From contig NZ_VFMQ01000001.1 of NCBI RefSeq assembly GCF_006715175.1, forward strand, positions 496,001-560,000: DNA of 64,000 nucleotides. The letters run 5' to 3'. Shown in pieces: positions 24,604 through 32,232 of the stretch (positions are counted from its first letter, which is position 1; every line of letters begins with the position of its first letter). The stretch is from Curtobacterium citreum. GTDB taxonomy: Bacteria > Actinomycetota > Actinomycetes > Actinomycetales > Microbacteriaceae. The translations under genes and the position numbers were made by a program. The notes below the pieces were generated by a model. The model ran no database searches. It was not told the DNA's origin and was given only the letters and a program-made list of their open reading frames with translations.

Positions 24604-25485
24604 TCAGGCCGCCCGCCGGGCCGCGACGACGTCGCGGGCCAGCGCCCGCGTCGCGCGGTTGGGTTCCGGGTCGGTCCGCATCGCCAGCCCGATCCGCAGC
24701 GGCGCGACGTCGTCCTCGAGCTCCAGCACCGCGCCGTCGTGCTGCACGCCGGAGTCCGGCACGACCCCGACACCGAGCCCGGCGGTCGCGAACCGCACCA
24801 CGGCGGGCATGTCGTTCATCTCCGCGACGATGCGGCGCCGGATCCCGAGCCGGTCGAGAGCCGCGTCCAGGATGATCCGGTTGCCGAACCCGTGCGCCGT
24901 GTCGATGAACGGCTCGCCGGCGAGCTCGGCGAGCCCGACCGACGTCCGTCCCGCGAGCGGGTGGTCGGACGCCACGAACACGCGGAACGGCATCTCCCGC
25001 AGCGGCTCGACCGTGATGCCCGGCGGCACCGCGGGCAACCCCGTGTAGGCGAGGTCGAGTCGTCCGGCCACCAGGTCGTGGACGAGCCCGGTCGTCCCGG
25101 TCGGAGACGTCATGAGCTCAACCACGACGAGGGGGTGGCGCTGCCGGAACCGACGGAGGACCCCGGTGAGGTCGACGATGTCCATGCTCGTGAAGATCCC
25201 GAGCCGGACCCGTCCGCGCAGGTCGGCGTCGTCCACGGTGGCGAGGTCGCGCATACGGTCGAGGGCGTCCAGGGCGGCCCGGGCGTGGGGGAGCAGGTCC
25301 TCGCCCGCGGCGGTGAGGACGGTCCGCCGGCCCGTCCGGTCGAACAGCCGGACACCGAGCGAGCGCTCCAGCGAGGCGATGCCCGCCGAGACGGTCGACT
25401 GCGCGGCCCACAGGCGCTCGGCGGCGCGGGTCACACTGCCCTCGGCGGCGACGGCGACGAACTGTTCGAGCAGACGGGTCTCCAC
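24604..25485 (-). CDS. LysR family transcriptional regulator
   Basis: A 293-aa LysR protein: winged helix LLEQFVAVAAEGSVTRAAERLWAAQSTVSAGIASLERSLGVRLF at the N-terminus, then the two-lobe effector domain (GRVRLGIFTSMDIVDL ... VASDHPLAG ... GVGVVPDSGV). It is divergent from an MFS transporter gene with 82 nt between them that hold two palindromes, so it probably regulates that transporter and itself. I chose the GTG that places the helix near residue 5, as is usual; an ATG 11 codons upstream lies inside the operator-like region. Confidence 0.9.
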   Translation of the reverse strand: METRLLEQFVAVAAEGSVTRAAERLWAAQSTVSAGIASLERSLGVRLFDRTGRRTVLTAAGEDLLPHARAALDALDRMRDLATVDDADLRGRVRLGIFTSMDIVDLTGVLRRFRQRHPLVVVELMTSPTGTTGLVHDLVAGRLDLAYTGLPAVPPGITVEPLREMPFRVFVASDHPLAGRTSVGLAELAGEPFIDTAHGFGNRIILDAALDRLGIRRRIVAEMNDMPAVVRFATAGLGVGVVPDSGVQHDGAVLELEDDVAPLRIGLAMRTDPEPNRATRALARDVVAARRAA

Positions 25486-25494
25486 CCGACGAGT

Positions 25495-25519
25495 ATCGAC
25501 CAGGTCGATGGTGGCCATC
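25495..25519. promoter_or_regulatory. LysR-type operator region
   Basis: Two overlapping inverted repeats: ATCGAC-CAG-GTCGAT (25495-25509, fitting the T-N11-A LysR pattern) and GATGG-TGG-CCATC (25507-25519). They lie between the divergent LysR and MFS starts. Confidence 0.5.
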
Positions 25520-25567
25520 AAGGAGAACCGTTGGACTCGATGCCACCTGCGGGACGACCATCGAGGC

Positions 25568-26830
25568 ATGTCCTCGACCACCGCTCCCGCTCCCGCCGCC
25601 GCTGCCGACCGGGTCCCCGCCCCTCGGGGGCACCGCGCGCACACCCGGCGCCGGCACGGCTTCGGCTTCTGGGCCGTCGCGTTCGCGTTCCTGGCGGTCA
25701 TGGCCTTCGCCACCGTCCCGGCCCCGCTCTACGTGATCTACCAGGCGCGGGACGGCTTCCCGACCTTCACCACCACCGTGGTCTTCGCGGCCTACGGGGT
25801 CGGTGTCGTGGCGTCGCTCTTCCTCGCCGGGCACCTCAGCGACGTGCACGGACGCCGCCCCCTCGTGCTGGTGTCCGTGGCGCTCGAACTCGTCGCCGCG
25901 GTGCTGTTCCTGCTGTGGGACGACGTGACCGGGCTGGTCGTGGCCCGCCTCGTGACCGGCCTCGGGGTGGGGCTCCTCACCGCGACGGCCACCGCACACC
26001 TCGGCGAGCTCCGCGTCCGGGCCACCGGGTCGGACGCGTCCGCGAAGGGCGCGAGCGTGGCGGCGGGGGCGGTGAACCTCGGCGGGCTGTCGCTCGGTGC
26101 GCTCGTCGGCGGGGCGCTCGCCGAGTTCGTCGGTCAGCCGCTCGTCGTGCCGTACGTCGTGTTCGTGGTGGCGCTGGTCGTCGCGTTCGTCGTGGTGCTC
26201 GCGGCGCCCGAGACCGTCGACCGTCCGGAGCAGCCGGTGCCGTACCGACCGCAGCGGATGCAGGCGCCCGCTGGGCAGGCCGGGGCGTTCTGGGCCGCCG
26301 GGACCGCGGCGTTCGCGGCGCTCGCGGTGCAGGGGCTCTTCACCTCGGTGGCGCCGACGTTCCTCGCGACGACGTTCCACGTGACCGACCGGCTCGCGGC
26401 CGGGGCGACCACGTTCGGGGTGTTCGCGGCGAGCGCGGTGTCGCAGATCGTCTTCGCCCGGCTCGCGCAGCGTCGGCAGGTCCAGCTCGGGCTGGTGCTC
26501 CTGGTCGTCGGGCTCGCGGTCCTCGCGGTCGCCGCCGTCGTGCTGCAGGTCGGCGGGTTCATCGGTGGCGGGGTCGTCGCCGGAGCGGGCGTGGGGCTGC
26601 TGTTCCGCGCGTCGATCGCCCGTGCCGGGTCCCTCGTCGGCCCCGAGCAGCGCGGCGGTGTGCTGGCGGCGACGTTCCTGATCGCCTACGCGGGGCTCAC
26701 GGTCCCGGTGGTGGCGGTCGGCGCGGCGCTCCTCGTGGTCCCGACGCTACCGGTGCTGCTCGGTTACGTGGTCTTCGTGGTCGTGCTCGCCCTGGTGGCG
26801 GGTGTCCGGCTGGCGGCCAACGCCGAGTAG
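25568..26830 (+). CDS. MFS transporter
   Basis: A 420-aa, 12-helix major facilitator: the loop 2-3 motif AGHLSDVHGRRPLVLVSVAL (G-x-D-x-x-G-R-R) is clear, followed by VVARLVTGLGVGLLTATATAHLGEL in helices 4-5 and a long central basic loop (RPEQPVPYRPQRMQAP). This is the drug/small-molecule exporter type with a proton antiport mechanism; the substrate is unknown. The N-terminal ~30 residues are Ala/Pro/Arg-rich and cytosolic. It is divergent from its likely LysR regulator. No strong ribosome site is visible. Confidence 0.9.
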   Translation: MSSTTAPAPAAAADRVPAPRGHRAHTRRRHGFGFWAVAFAFLAVMAFATVPAPLYVIYQARDGFPTFTTTVVFAAYGVGVVASLFLAGHLSDVHGRRPLVLVSVALELVAAVLFLLWDDVTGLVVARLVTGLGVGLLTATATAHLGELRVRATGSDASAKGASVAAGAVNLGGLSLGALVGGALAEFVGQPLVVPYVVFVVALVVAFVVVLAAPETVDRPEQPVPYRPQRMQAPAGQAGAFWAAGTAAFAALAVQGLFTSVAPTFLATTFHVTDRLAAGATTFGVFAASAVSQIVFARLAQRRQVQLGLVLLVVGLAVLAVAAVVLQVGGFIGGGVVAGAGVGLLFRASIARAGSLVGPEQRGGVLAATFLIAYAGLTVPVVAVGAALLVVPTLPVLLGYVVFVVVLALVAGVRLAANAE

Positions 26831-26882
26831 GACGCAGCCGCACGGGCCCCGCCGGCGCCGGGCGGCCCGGCATACTGGGGGC

Positions 26883-27488
26883 ATGGCCCGGAAGCGCACA
26901 CGACCAGCCCTCGCCGGCCTCGCCGCGGTCATCGCCGGCGGCCTGGTCGCCGCCGGGGTCGTGCTGACGACCGAGCGGAGCGGGGACGACCCGGCCCCCG
27001 GCAGCGGACCCACCGCGACGACCGCCACCGGCGCGGCGGAGGCCCCCGACGAGGTCACCGTCACGATCCCGCGCGAGGGCCCCGACCTGCCCGGCGCCGA
27101 CGTGCTCGACCAGTGCCGGTCGAGCAGCCGCCAGGTCGTCGCACGCTACGAGACGGCCGCGCTCGGCGAGGTCGTCCTGCAGTGCGGGACGTCGGCCCAG
27201 GGCTACGAGCACATCCGCGTCCGGCACACCCGCGACTGGCAGGACGTCGTCGCCGGACACGGCAGCCGGGACTGGGACGACGCGATGCTCACCGCGGTGC
27301 AGACCGCACTCGGTTCCCCGCGGGACGGGTACCCGGTGGACGCCGGCGACGGCAAGGTCTGCTTCGCCGCACCGGTCCGCTTCGACGACGGCTCCCGGCC
27401 CGACGACGAGCCCTTCGTCACGGTCATCGTCTCGGCGACCACCGACCGGGTGATCACCGCCTACCCGACCCGCGACGACGGCTGCTGA
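26883..27488 (+). CDS. Membrane-anchored or secreted hypothetical protein
   Basis: A 201-aa product with a basic start (MARKRTRPALAGLAAVIAGG) and a hydrophobic helix at residues ~9-29, then a Thr/Ala/Gly linker and a ~145-aa extracytoplasmic domain with four Cys (DQCRSS, LQCGTS, KVCFAA and a C-terminal DDGC). I recognise no family. There is no lipobox, so it is either a cleaved secreted protein or N-anchored. CATACT 6 nt before the ATG is a plausible leaderless -10. Its stop is only 22 nt from the convergent CDF gene stop, with no terminator visible. Confidence 0.65.
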   Translation: MARKRTRPALAGLAAVIAGGLVAAGVVLTTERSGDDPAPGSGPTATTATGAAEAPDEVTVTIPREGPDLPGADVLDQCRSSSRQVVARYETAALGEVVLQCGTSAQGYEHIRVRHTRDWQDVVAGHGSRDWDDAMLTAVQTALGSPRDGYPVDAGDGKVCFAAPVRFDDGSRPDDEPFVTVIVSATTDRVITAYPTRDDGC

Positions 27489-27510
27489 CGCCGACCGACA
27501 CCGGCACGTC

Positions 27511-28425
27511 CTACGCGTGCACCTCGTGCTCGTGCCGCCGGTGCGACACCGGCTCGAGCTGGAACGTCGAGTGCTCGACCGGCACGTCGAAGTGCTCCGC
27601 GACGCACTGCTGCAACGCGTCGAGGATTCGCGGTGCGTGCGCCGTCGAGAAGCAGTGGTCGTCCACGACGACGTGCGCCGTCAGGTTCGGCACCCCGGTC
27701 GCGACGAGCGTCGCGTGCAGGTCGTGCACCGCGATGACGTGGTCGAGCTCCAGGATGTGCGCGCGCACGTCGTCCAGGTCGAGCCCTGGAGGCGTCGACT
27801 CGAGCAGGACGTTCGCGGTCTCCCGCAGCAGCCGGACCGCGCGCGGCAGGATGAGCAGCCCGATCAGGATCGCGGCGACGGAGTCCGCCCGTTGCCACCC
27901 CGTCAGCCCGAGGACGACGGCCGCGGCGATCACCGCGACCGAGCCGAGCGTGTCGTTCAGGACCTCGAGTCGTGCGGCGCGGGACGTGAACCCCTCGCCG
28001 GAGGCCCGGAGCAGCACCGCGTACGCCACCAGGTTCCCGACGAGTCCGACGACGCCGAACACCAGGAGCGGTCCGGCGTGCACCTCGGCCGGGACGAACA
28101 GCCGCTGGACCGCGGAGATCACCACGTAGACGCCGACCGCGAGCAGGATCGCCGCCTGCGCCGTCGCCCCGAGCACCTCGGCCCGCTGGTACCCCCAGGT
28201 CCGCTGGGCGGTGGGGGAGCGCCGGGCGAGCCGCGTCGCGACGAGTCCGATGCCGAGACCGCCCGTGTCGACGACCATGTGCCCGGCGTCGACGAGCAGT
28301 GCGAGCGACCCGGTCAGCACCGCCCCGACGACCTCGGCCAGCAGGATGCCCGCCGAGATGCAGAACGCGACCAGGAGTGCCCGCTCGGAGGCGTGTCCGT
28401 GCGTGTGCCCGTGGTCGTGACCCAT
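27511..28425 (-). CDS. Cation diffusion facilitator (Zn/Cd/Co exporter)
   Basis: A 304-aa CDF transporter: His-rich N-terminus MGHDHGHTHGHAS, six membrane helices, the metal site LALLVDAGHMVVDTGGLGIGL (HxxxD in helix 2) and VLNDTLGSVAVI (D in helix 5), then a cytosolic domain with HDLHATLVATGVPNLTAHVVVDDHC and a His-rich tail (HRRHEHEVHA). It exports divalent metal, most likely Zn2+, in exchange for protons. Probably leaderless: TACGAT ends 7 nt before the ATG. Divergent from the DUF4166 gene. Confidence 0.93.
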   Translation of the reverse strand: MGHDHGHTHGHASERALLVAFCISAGILLAEVVGAVLTGSLALLVDAGHMVVDTGGLGIGLVATRLARRSPTAQRTWGYQRAEVLGATAQAAILLAVGVYVVISAVQRLFVPAEVHAGPLLVFGVVGLVGNLVAYAVLLRASGEGFTSRAARLEVLNDTLGSVAVIAAAVVLGLTGWQRADSVAAILIGLLILPRAVRLLRETANVLLESTPPGLDLDDVRAHILELDHVIAVHDLHATLVATGVPNLTAHVVVDDHCFSTAHAPRILDALQQCVAEHFDVPVEHSTFQLEPVSHRRHEHEVHA

Positions 28426-28472
28426 GCCCTCGATCGTAGGCAGTCGCACCGACGACGTGCCAGGCTCGGCAC

Positions 28473-29150
28473 GTGACCGTGTCGCCGTGGCAGCTGACGA
28501 TCCCGCCCGACGTGCTGGCCCGGCTGCACCCGCGGCTCCGCACGTACTTCGGTCCGGTCCCGGCCGGTGACGTCGGTCGCGGCGAGGGCGTCTTCGCCGT
28601 GGTCGGCACACCGCGACGCTGGCTGTGGCCGGTCCTCGCGTGCCTCGCCCACGAGGGGGTGCTGTTCCCGGTCTGGGAGCGGGACGTCCCGTTCACGGTC
28701 GAGAACCGCCCGGCTCGCGTCGGTCGCGGGGCTGCGGACGGCCGGCAGGCTCAGATCGCCGTGGTCGCGCGCCGCACCTTCCGGTTCCGCTCCGGGTCCC
28801 GCACGATGGTGGACGCGATCGCCGCCGGACCGGACGGGCTGGTCGACCACCTCGGGCGCCGCGGGCGTCTCAGTGCGCTGCTGCGCGCCGAGGTCGACGC
28901 GACCGGGCCGGGGGCGGGTGCGCTCCGGCTGGTCTCCACCCGGGTGTCGTTGCGGGCGTTCGGGCGCGACCTGGTCGTCCCGGCCCGCGTCGCGCCGCGT
29001 GTGACGCTCGTGGAACGATTCGATGACGATGCCGACGTGCAGCGCGTGTCCCTGGTGCTCCACGCGCCGGTGCTCGGCACGCTGTACCGGTACGAGGGGA
29101 CGTTCCGCTACGCGGTCGAGCCCGACACCGGTCGACGAGGGGATGGCTGA
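28473..29150 (+). CDS. DUF4166 domain protein
   Basis: The 225-aa product matches DUF4166 in layout: an opening LPPDVLARLHPRLRTYFGPV-like helix (here starting IPPDVLARLH), GVFAVVGTPRRWLWPVLACLA, the VPFTVENRP strand and RTFRFRSGSRTMVDAI. Family function is unknown, but it is often linked or fused to NAD-binding epimerase-like proteins, and here the next gene is one, overlapping by 1 nt (TGATG). No membrane helix beyond a short hydrophobic stretch at ~50-65. Confidence 0.75.
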   Translation: MTVSPWQLTIPPDVLARLHPRLRTYFGPVPAGDVGRGEGVFAVVGTPRRWLWPVLACLAHEGVLFPVWERDVPFTVENRPARVGRGAADGRQAQIAVVARRTFRFRSGSRTMVDAIAAGPDGLVDHLGRRGRLSALLRAEVDATGPGAGALRLVSTRVSLRAFGRDLVVPARVAPRVTLVERFDDDADVQRVSLVLHAPVLGTLYRYEGTFRYAVEPDTGRRGDG

Positions 29151-30127
29151 TGGCACCGGAGCAGCCGAGAGTGGTCATCGCGGGGGCGAGCGGCTTCGTG
29201 GGGCGGTACCTGCAGGACGCCTTCCGCGACGAGGGCTACGAGGTCGTCACGGTCGGACGCTCCGGCGACGCCGTGTGGGGCAACACCATGCGCATCCGCG
29301 AGCTCGTGGACGGCGCCGCGCTCGTCGTGAACATGGCGGGCAAGAGCGTCGACTGCCGCTACGGCCGCCGCAACCGCGCGGAGATCCTGCGGTCGCGGGT
29401 CGACACGACGCTCGAGCTGGCCGAGGCGATCCGGACCGCCGAGCACCCGCCGCCGCTCTGGCTGAACGCATCCACCGCCACGATCTACCGGCACGCCGAC
29501 GACCGTCCGCAGGACGAGGACACGGGTGAGCTCGGCGAGGGCTTCTCGGTCTCGGTGGCCCGGGCGTGGGAGCGCGCGTTCTTCGACGCCGACCTGCCCG
29601 CCACCCGTCGGGTCGCGCTGCGCATGGCGATCGTGTTCGGCGACGGCAGCGCCCTGGTCCCGCTCCTCCGACTCGCGCAGGCGGGCCTCGGCGGACCGCA
29701 GTACGACGGCCCGTGGTTCCCGACACGCTCCCGACTGCGCGCCGGGACGTACCACCACGACCGGCACACCCACGGGCGGCAGCGCTTCAGCTGGGTACAC
29801 GTCGCCGACGTCGTCGGGATCGTCCGGTTCGTGCGGGACCACCCGGAGATCGAGGGTCCGGTGAACGTGTCGAGCCCCGAGCCGTCGGACAACCGCACCG
29901 TGATGGCGACCATCCGCGATGCCGTCGGGCGCCGCATCGGCATCCCGACCTGGCGCTGGATGCTCGAGCTCGGGTCGTTCGCGATCCGCACCGAGACCGA
30001 ACTCGTCCTGAAGAGCCGGTGGGTGGTGCCGACCCGGCTGCTCGCGGCGGGCTACGAGTTCCGCCACCCCGACCTGCGCGGGGCGCTCGCCGGGATCATC
30101 GCCGAGCGCCGTCAGCACCGGGGCTGA
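29150..30127 (+). CDS. NAD-dependent epimerase-like protein (TIGR01777/YfcH group)
   Basis: A 325-aa extended-SDR protein: VVIAGASGFVGRYLQDAF (GxSGxxG), VVNMAGKSVDCRYGRRNRAEILRSRVDTT, WLNASTATIYRHADD in place of the usual YxxxK region, and RFSWVHVADVVGIVRFV. The SVDCRYxxxxxxEILxSR block marks the TIGR01777/YfcH-like group, whose enzymes are uncharacterised; the catalytic Tyr environment is degenerate. Translationally coupled to DUF4166. Its last 32 nt overlap the 3' end of the convergent transporter gene. Confidence 0.85.
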   Translation: MAPEQPRVVIAGASGFVGRYLQDAFRDEGYEVVTVGRSGDAVWGNTMRIRELVDGAALVVNMAGKSVDCRYGRRNRAEILRSRVDTTLELAEAIRTAEHPPPLWLNASTATIYRHADDRPQDEDTGELGEGFSVSVARAWERAFFDADLPATRRVALRMAIVFGDGSALVPLLRLAQAGLGGPQYDGPWFPTRSRLRAGTYHHDRHTHGRQRFSWVHVADVVGIVRFVRDHPEIEGPVNVSSPEPSDNRTVMATIRDAVGRRIGIPTWRWMLELGSFAIRTETELVLKSRWVVPTRLLAAGYEFRHPDLRGALAGIIAERRQHRG

Positions 30128-31070
30128 CCGGCAGCGGCTCGGGTCCGGCGACCGCCGCGGGTTCCGAGTGCGGCGGCACCGCCACGGTCTCCGTCGTCGG
30201 CACGACCCGGGGCGTCCGGGACGACCAGAGCACCGCCGCGACCACCACCGCGCCGGCGACCACCTCGACCACGTCGGGGACCTCACCGAAGGCCACCCAC
30301 GACGCGAGCACGCCGACCACGGGGACGAGCATCGAGAACGGCGCGACCGTGCTCGACGGGTAGGTACCGAGCAGGCGCGACCAGATGCCGTACCCGACCA
30401 GCGACGCGACGAGCACGATGTAGAGCAGCCCGATGTCCGCGGGGAGCGCCGCCGCGGTGAAGGCCGTGCCGAGGGCTGTGCCGACGCGCTCGGGTCCCTC
30501 GACGACGAGTGCGAGGACGGCCATCGGCACCGGCGGCACGATCGACCACCACAGCGTCAGGTGCAGCGGGTTGACCGGACCGGCGCGGCGGGTGGCCACG
30601 TTGCCGATCGCCCAACCGAGCGCGCCGCACAGCGCGAGCACGACCGGCACGAGCGCCGCGGCCTGGGCACGGTGGACCGCGATCGCCGCGAGTGCTGCGA
30701 CCGCGATCGTCACGCCGACCACCTGTCGTCCGGTCAGCCGCTCGCGCAGGAACACCCCGGCGAGCACGACCGTGAACGGCGCCGACGCCTGCAGCACGAG
30801 CGAGGCCAGCCCGGACGGCAGCCCGGCCGCCATGCCGAGGTACAGGAACGCGAACTGGAGCACCCCGAGGCCGGTACCGACGAGCAGCAGCCGTCCGAAC
30901 GGCATCCTCGGCCGCGGGACGAACAGCACCGTCGGCACGGCCAGCAGCGTGAACCGGACGGCGGCGAGCAGGAACGGCGGGAAGTGCTCGAGGGCGAGCG
31001 CCGTCGCGGGGAAGTTCAGTCCCCAGACGACGGCGACCAGGACGGCGAGGAGTCGGTCACGAGAGCGCAC
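30096..31070 (-). CDS. EamA family (drug/metabolite transporter superfamily) permease
   Basis: A 324-aa protein with ten predicted helices in two EamA repeats: first DRLLAVLVAVVWGLNFPATALAL and FLYLGMAAGLPSGLASLVLQASAPFTVVLAGVFLRERLT, second ALCGALGWAIGNVATRRA and SSTVAPFSMLVPVVGVLASWVAFGE. The 'PFTVxLAGxFLxER' and 'PVVGVLxSWxxFGE' repeats are typical of amino-acid or metabolite exporters (YdcZ/RhaT-like DMT). The ~35-residue C-terminal tail is Pro/Ala-rich. The GTG start follows CGGGAG closely. Divergent from a LysR gene that probably controls it. Confidence 0.85.
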   Translation of the reverse strand: MRSRDRLLAVLVAVVWGLNFPATALALEHFPPFLLAAVRFTLLAVPTVLFVPRPRMPFGRLLLVGTGLGVLQFAFLYLGMAAGLPSGLASLVLQASAPFTVVLAGVFLRERLTGRQVVGVTIAVAALAAIAVHRAQAAALVPVVLALCGALGWAIGNVATRRAGPVNPLHLTLWWSIVPPVPMAVLALVVEGPERVGTALGTAFTAAALPADIGLLYIVLVASLVGYGIWSRLLGTYPSSTVAPFSMLVPVVGVLASWVAFGEVPDVVEVVAGAVVVAAVLWSSRTPRVVPTTETVAVPPHSEPAAVAGPEPLPVSPGADGARR

Positions 31071-31130
31071 CTCCCGATCGTCGCGCGTGCCGACAGTGCA
31101 GCACCAGCGCAGAGTTCCGTATCGACGTTG

Positions 31131-31136
31131 TAGCCT
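31131..31136 (+). promoter_or_regulatory. -10 box of leaderless LysR promoter
   Basis: TAGCCT followed by six bases and the ATG of the LysR gene. The 72-nt divergent region also includes TTCCGTATCGACGTTG, which may hold the LysR site. Confidence 0.45.
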
Positions 31137-31142
31137 CGCTTC

Positions 31143-32066
31143 ATGGTCGGCTTCGACGTGCAGCTCCTCGCCGTGCTCCGGGAGCTCGCCGGGCGGGGGA
31201 GCGTGACGGCGGTCGCCACGGCCACGCACCGGACCCCGAGCGCGGTCTCGCAACAGCTCCGCACCCTCGAGCGCCAGGTCGGCGTGCCGCTGGTCGAGCG
31301 CGCCGGCCGGGGCGTCCGGTTGACGGAGCACGGCCGGGTGCTCGCGCGCCTGGCGGACGGCGTCGCAACGGCCGTCGCGGAGCTGGACGCCGCGTGGCAG
31401 GAACACCTCGGCGGCACGGTCGGCCGCGTCGACCTCGCGGTGTTCCCCTCGGCCGCGGAACTCCTGCTGCCCGGGCTGCTCACGCGCATGCGGGACCACC
31501 CCGCGATCGACCTGGTCCTGGTGGACGTCGACGTCGACGAGGACGCCTTCGGGCCGCTCACCGCCGACCACGACGTCGTCATCGGGCACCGGCCGGACGG
31601 TGCGCCGCCCGCCGGGCGCGAACGACTCGAGACGGTCCCGCTGCTGCGCGAGCCGCTCGACGTGGCGCTGCCGCTCGGGCACCGGCTCGCCGACCGCGAC
31701 CGGGTACGGATCGACGAGGTCGTCGGCGAACCCTGGATCGGCGTCCCCGAGGGCTACCCGATCGACCGCGTCCTGACGGCCATGGCCGCCGCGACCGACA
31801 CCCCGCCCGACGTCGGCTTCCGCACGATCCACCTGCCGGTCATCGAGAACCTCGTCGCGGCCGGGCACGGCGTCGCCCTGGTCCCGCGGTACACGTCGGG
31901 CACCCGAGCAGCCGGTCGCTTCCACCTGGCGGAGCTCGGCGCGGTCCGCGCCGGACGCCGCATCGAGGCGCTCGTGCGGCCGGACCGCGCGGTCCGGCCC
32001 GCGGTCCGGACCGTCCTGGAGGCGCTGGTCGCGGAGGCACGCGACGTCACCACCCGGGGCGGGTGA
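31143..32066 (+). CDS. LysR family transcriptional regulator
   Basis: A 307-aa LysR protein: helix-turn-helix LLAVLRELAGRGSVTAVATATHRTPSAVSQQLRTLERQVGVPLVERAGRGVRLTEHGRVL, then effector domain with VDLAVFPSAAELLLPGLL, LPLGHRLADRDRVRIDEVVGEPWIG and GHGVALVPRYT. The subgroup often pairs with amino-acid or metabolite exporters, which fits the divergent EamA gene. Probably leaderless. A large hairpin follows the stop. Confidence 0.9.
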   Translation: MVGFDVQLLAVLRELAGRGSVTAVATATHRTPSAVSQQLRTLERQVGVPLVERAGRGVRLTEHGRVLARLADGVATAVAELDAAWQEHLGGTVGRVDLAVFPSAAELLLPGLLTRMRDHPAIDLVLVDVDVDEDAFGPLTADHDVVIGHRPDGAPPAGRERLETVPLLREPLDVALPLGHRLADRDRVRIDEVVGEPWIGVPEGYPIDRVLTAMAAATDTPPDVGFRTIHLPVIENLVAAGHGVALVPRYTSGTRAAGRFHLAELGAVRAGRRIEALVRPDRAVRPAVRTVLEALVAEARDVTTRGG

Positions 32067-32079
32067 GGCGCGCACCGGA

Positions 32080-32097
32080 CCGGCACCGTGCCTCCAG
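32080..32097 (-). repeat. Dispersed 18-bp intergenic repeat, copy
   Basis: Read on the minus strand this is CTGGAGGCACGGTGCCGG, identical over 18 bases to the copy at 34175-34192. It lies between the LysR and purB stops. Confidence 0.7.
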
Positions 32098-32125
32098 TCC
32101 GGTCGTGGCGTCCCGCCACTCGCGC

Positions 32126-32187
32126 GACGCAACGAAGGCGGCTCCTCGCAGCGGAGTACCGCTGCGAGGAGCCGCCGAGGTTGCGTC
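32126..32187. terminator. Long bidirectional terminator hairpin
   Basis: Outer 8-bp stem (GACGCAAC/GTTGCGTC), a 3x3 internal loop (GAA/GAG), then a perfect 18-bp inner stem (GGCGGCTCCTCGCAGCGG and complement) with an AGTA tetraloop. It stands between the convergent LysR and purB genes. Confidence 0.85.
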
Positions 32188-32191
32188 TTGC

Positions 32192-32211
32192 GGACCGGAC
32201 CGGACCGGACC
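32192..32211. repeat. Pentanucleotide repeat (GGACC)x4
   Basis: Four tandem copies of GGACC just after the big hairpin and 21 nt before the purB stop. A slippage-prone simple repeat in non-coding DNA. Confidence 0.7.
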
Positions 32212-32232
32212 GGGCCTGCCCGAGCCCGGGTC

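Noticed and set aside
25118..26380. 420-codon minus-strand open frame opposite the MFS gene
   Set aside because: Highly charged shadow of a gene with clear transporter motifs.
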